Assembly (NCBI GenBank): GCA_025716815.1
Contig: JAIXMN010000006.1
Span: 434,001 to 498,000, forward strand
Length of the DNA stretch: 64,000 nt
Source of the DNA: Dichotomocladium elegans
Lineage: Eukaryota > Mucoromycota > Mucoromycetes > Mucorales > Lichtheimiaceae
Reading direction: 5' to 3'
Each line of letters begins with the position of its first letter. Positions within the stretch are counted from its first letter, which is position 1. The notes under the pieces are model-generated. The model was not told where the DNA came from, searched no databases, and was given only the letters and a program-made list of their open reading frames with translations. The translations under genes were made by a program, and so were the position numbers. Positions 62,701-64,000 of the stretch are shown piece after piece.

Positions 62701-64000
62701 TAGACGCAACGTACAAATTTTTTATTACTCAAAGCTTCATATATACTCGGATATTCTTAACCGAGTCAAGAATGAGTTGAGAGATGTACAGGACACCACC
62801 AATCGTCTCTTGCTCTTGCGCAGTCTCCAAGAAACACGTATATGCAGGTATGCCACAGTCAAATGACATTAACCTTTGATAATAACTCCAGTTACTGTAG
62901 CAAATACCTCGAGCCACCTGCCCGCCAAATCAGCTCTGATGACGAGTCGGAGGAAGACGAGGATGATGATGCTATACGAGACGCTGGTTTTGTCCCTGGA
63001 GAGTTCAGCTGTTCAGTGGTTTATGCGAAACGTTTTCCGCTGCATTGGCGATTACAGCCAAATGTTGCTCTCCGGTATCTCACTGCTGATGTGCTGCGTA
63101 TATTTGTAGTGTTAAATAGGCCAAACATGTTTGTCATTGAGCGAGATAACACTGTGGTGTACTGCAAGATCCACGAGCAGGAAATTGGAAGCAATTCATC
63201 GCTTATGGCTTGCAATGAGAACTTGACCAGCTCGCCTGTCAGTAGCAAGTCCCCTGCACCTCCTACTGAAGATCGCAAAGGCGCGTCGGCAAACCGGAAC
63301 GTGCCAGCGTCGACTCCTAGTGGCAGTGAAGGCAGCAGTTGTTCACGCGAGCTTGTGCTGGAGGTGTATGGTATTGATCTTCCGCCGTGGATTGAGCACG
63401 AGTTTGTGGAACTTTTGGAGAACAGGCTAGTCTCTCAGATCACACTCAACGAAGTACAGCAGTTTTTCTTGCGGAATCCAAATACGAGACCAACGATCGC
63501 AGTAAGTGTTTTAGCAAGGAAAGAAGGATAAAAAGGCCTCGTTTTGCGAAGTGTATTATTTGCTTTAAACTGATGTGTTAATGTTAGGATGTGCGGTTTA
63601 TCTTACCGATGGAGAAACCACCAACACGTAGAGAAGTGCTTCGAGTGCCGCTTCTTATTCATGAGCCTAGCACATTAATCGCATATTTCAAGCGTTCAAC
63701 ATTAATGGAGAGCATGCACCTGTTCACGGGATCCCATGTAACCGAAGCGAGTAAGGCATATAACAAAAAACGATTTTCCAATGTGGATGAAAGGTGAGTG
63801 GATCATATTTCGGCTAGGATCAACATTTGACCAAAAGTGGTATCGACCCCTGCATATAGTCCCGTGGACGATGGGGAATTTTGTCTATATTATAATTGCA
63901 CACAACGCGTGCCTGGATCATCGACCCCTCTTGAACTTGCTGCCGGCCAAGGAATGGCAGGGATTTGCATAACTGCAACCGCGCCTTTGCGCACGTCAGC
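56795..64000 (+). CDS. SZT2: SZT2 homologue (KICSTOR-type TORC1 regulator), cut by the window end
   Basis: SZT2 is a very large protein of the KICSTOR complex, which holds GATOR1 on lysosomes so that TORC1 is switched off when nutrients are short. Eleven exons join in phase: 56795-56914, 56966-57085, 57132-57216, 57269-57485, 57562-57631, 57699-60116, 60180-62002, 62062-62847, 62901-63501, 63588-63793 and 63860 to the window end, giving about 2195 residues so far. Family features are EYRIVYILDLSSSLATV, MRVFVQNVVINHSTIQLII, RSQLVLITDGAMKSNV with CHVIQVGSEQ and FGFVPDKEILLFLARATGG, RLSQGYQLVLSLPDC and the LYYN block in the last exon. The protein has little low-complexity sequence apart from acidic and Ser-rich linkers. 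The C-terminus is missing because the window ends. Confidence 0.88.

Overview
The window is nuclear DNA from a filamentous fungus, most probably an early-diverging one of the Mucoromycota (Mucorales-like). Three things suggest this. Genes are split by many short introns, mostly 50-80 nt, with GT-AG ends and CTRAY branch sites. The tRNA-splicing RNA ligase is a free-standing ligase domain, an arrangement reported for Mucorales, rather than the trifunctional Trl1 of yeasts. The gene set also includes a full-length SZT2 homologue and a PIG-Y subunit, while AT-rich stretches hold decayed Tc1/IS630-like, Harbinger-like and Fanzor (eukaryotic TnpB) elements. The genus cannot be fixed from the sequence.

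Layout. 1-911 holds the 5' part of an unknown gene. 912-6244 is an AT-rich stretch without a convincing gene. 6245-9370 carries a NIPA-type magnesium transporter, a small unknown protein and PIG-Y. 9532-13686 is RPB2 in nine exons. 15083-18609 carries TTI2, the RNA ligase, a possible 50-residue membrane protein and mitochondrial ribosomal protein mL54. 19589-21706 is an inositol-type MFS transporter, 22208-23016 is UreF, and 24016-25217 is a homeodomain factor followed by about 3.4 kb of gene-free, microsatellite-rich DNA. 28641-31988 is alanyl-tRNA synthetase and 33227-34769 an unknown protein.

34770-46300 is the accessory part. It has two relics of one Tc1/IS630-like transposase family (about 36264 and 43708) on either side of a broken Fanzor gene (37862-40063), then an intact VAP/Scs2 gene inserted between Fanzor and the second relic, an unassigned open frame, and a Harbinger-like relic. 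Ordinary genes resume with the tRNA 2-thiouridylase MTU1 (46889-47989), a Hal4/Sat4-type kinase (48796-50664), OST1 (52289-54104), ketopantoate reductase (54515-55761), a conserved fungal protein of unknown role (55950-56652), and SZT2 (56795 to the window end, cut off).

The genes are mostly housekeeping and do not form a pathway cluster. Common themes are ER and GPI-anchor work (PIG-Y, OST1, VAP), tRNA and translation (RNA ligase, AlaRS, MTU1, mL54) and TOR-linked regulation (TTI2, SZT2). I spliced the exons by hand and checked that reading frames add up; the exon coordinates are inferences from sequence, family conservation and splice consensus, not from transcripts. The most unusual items are the Fanzor relic with a hairpin at its 3' end, four probable GC-AG introns, and an 8-nt microexon in the ketopantoate reductase gene.
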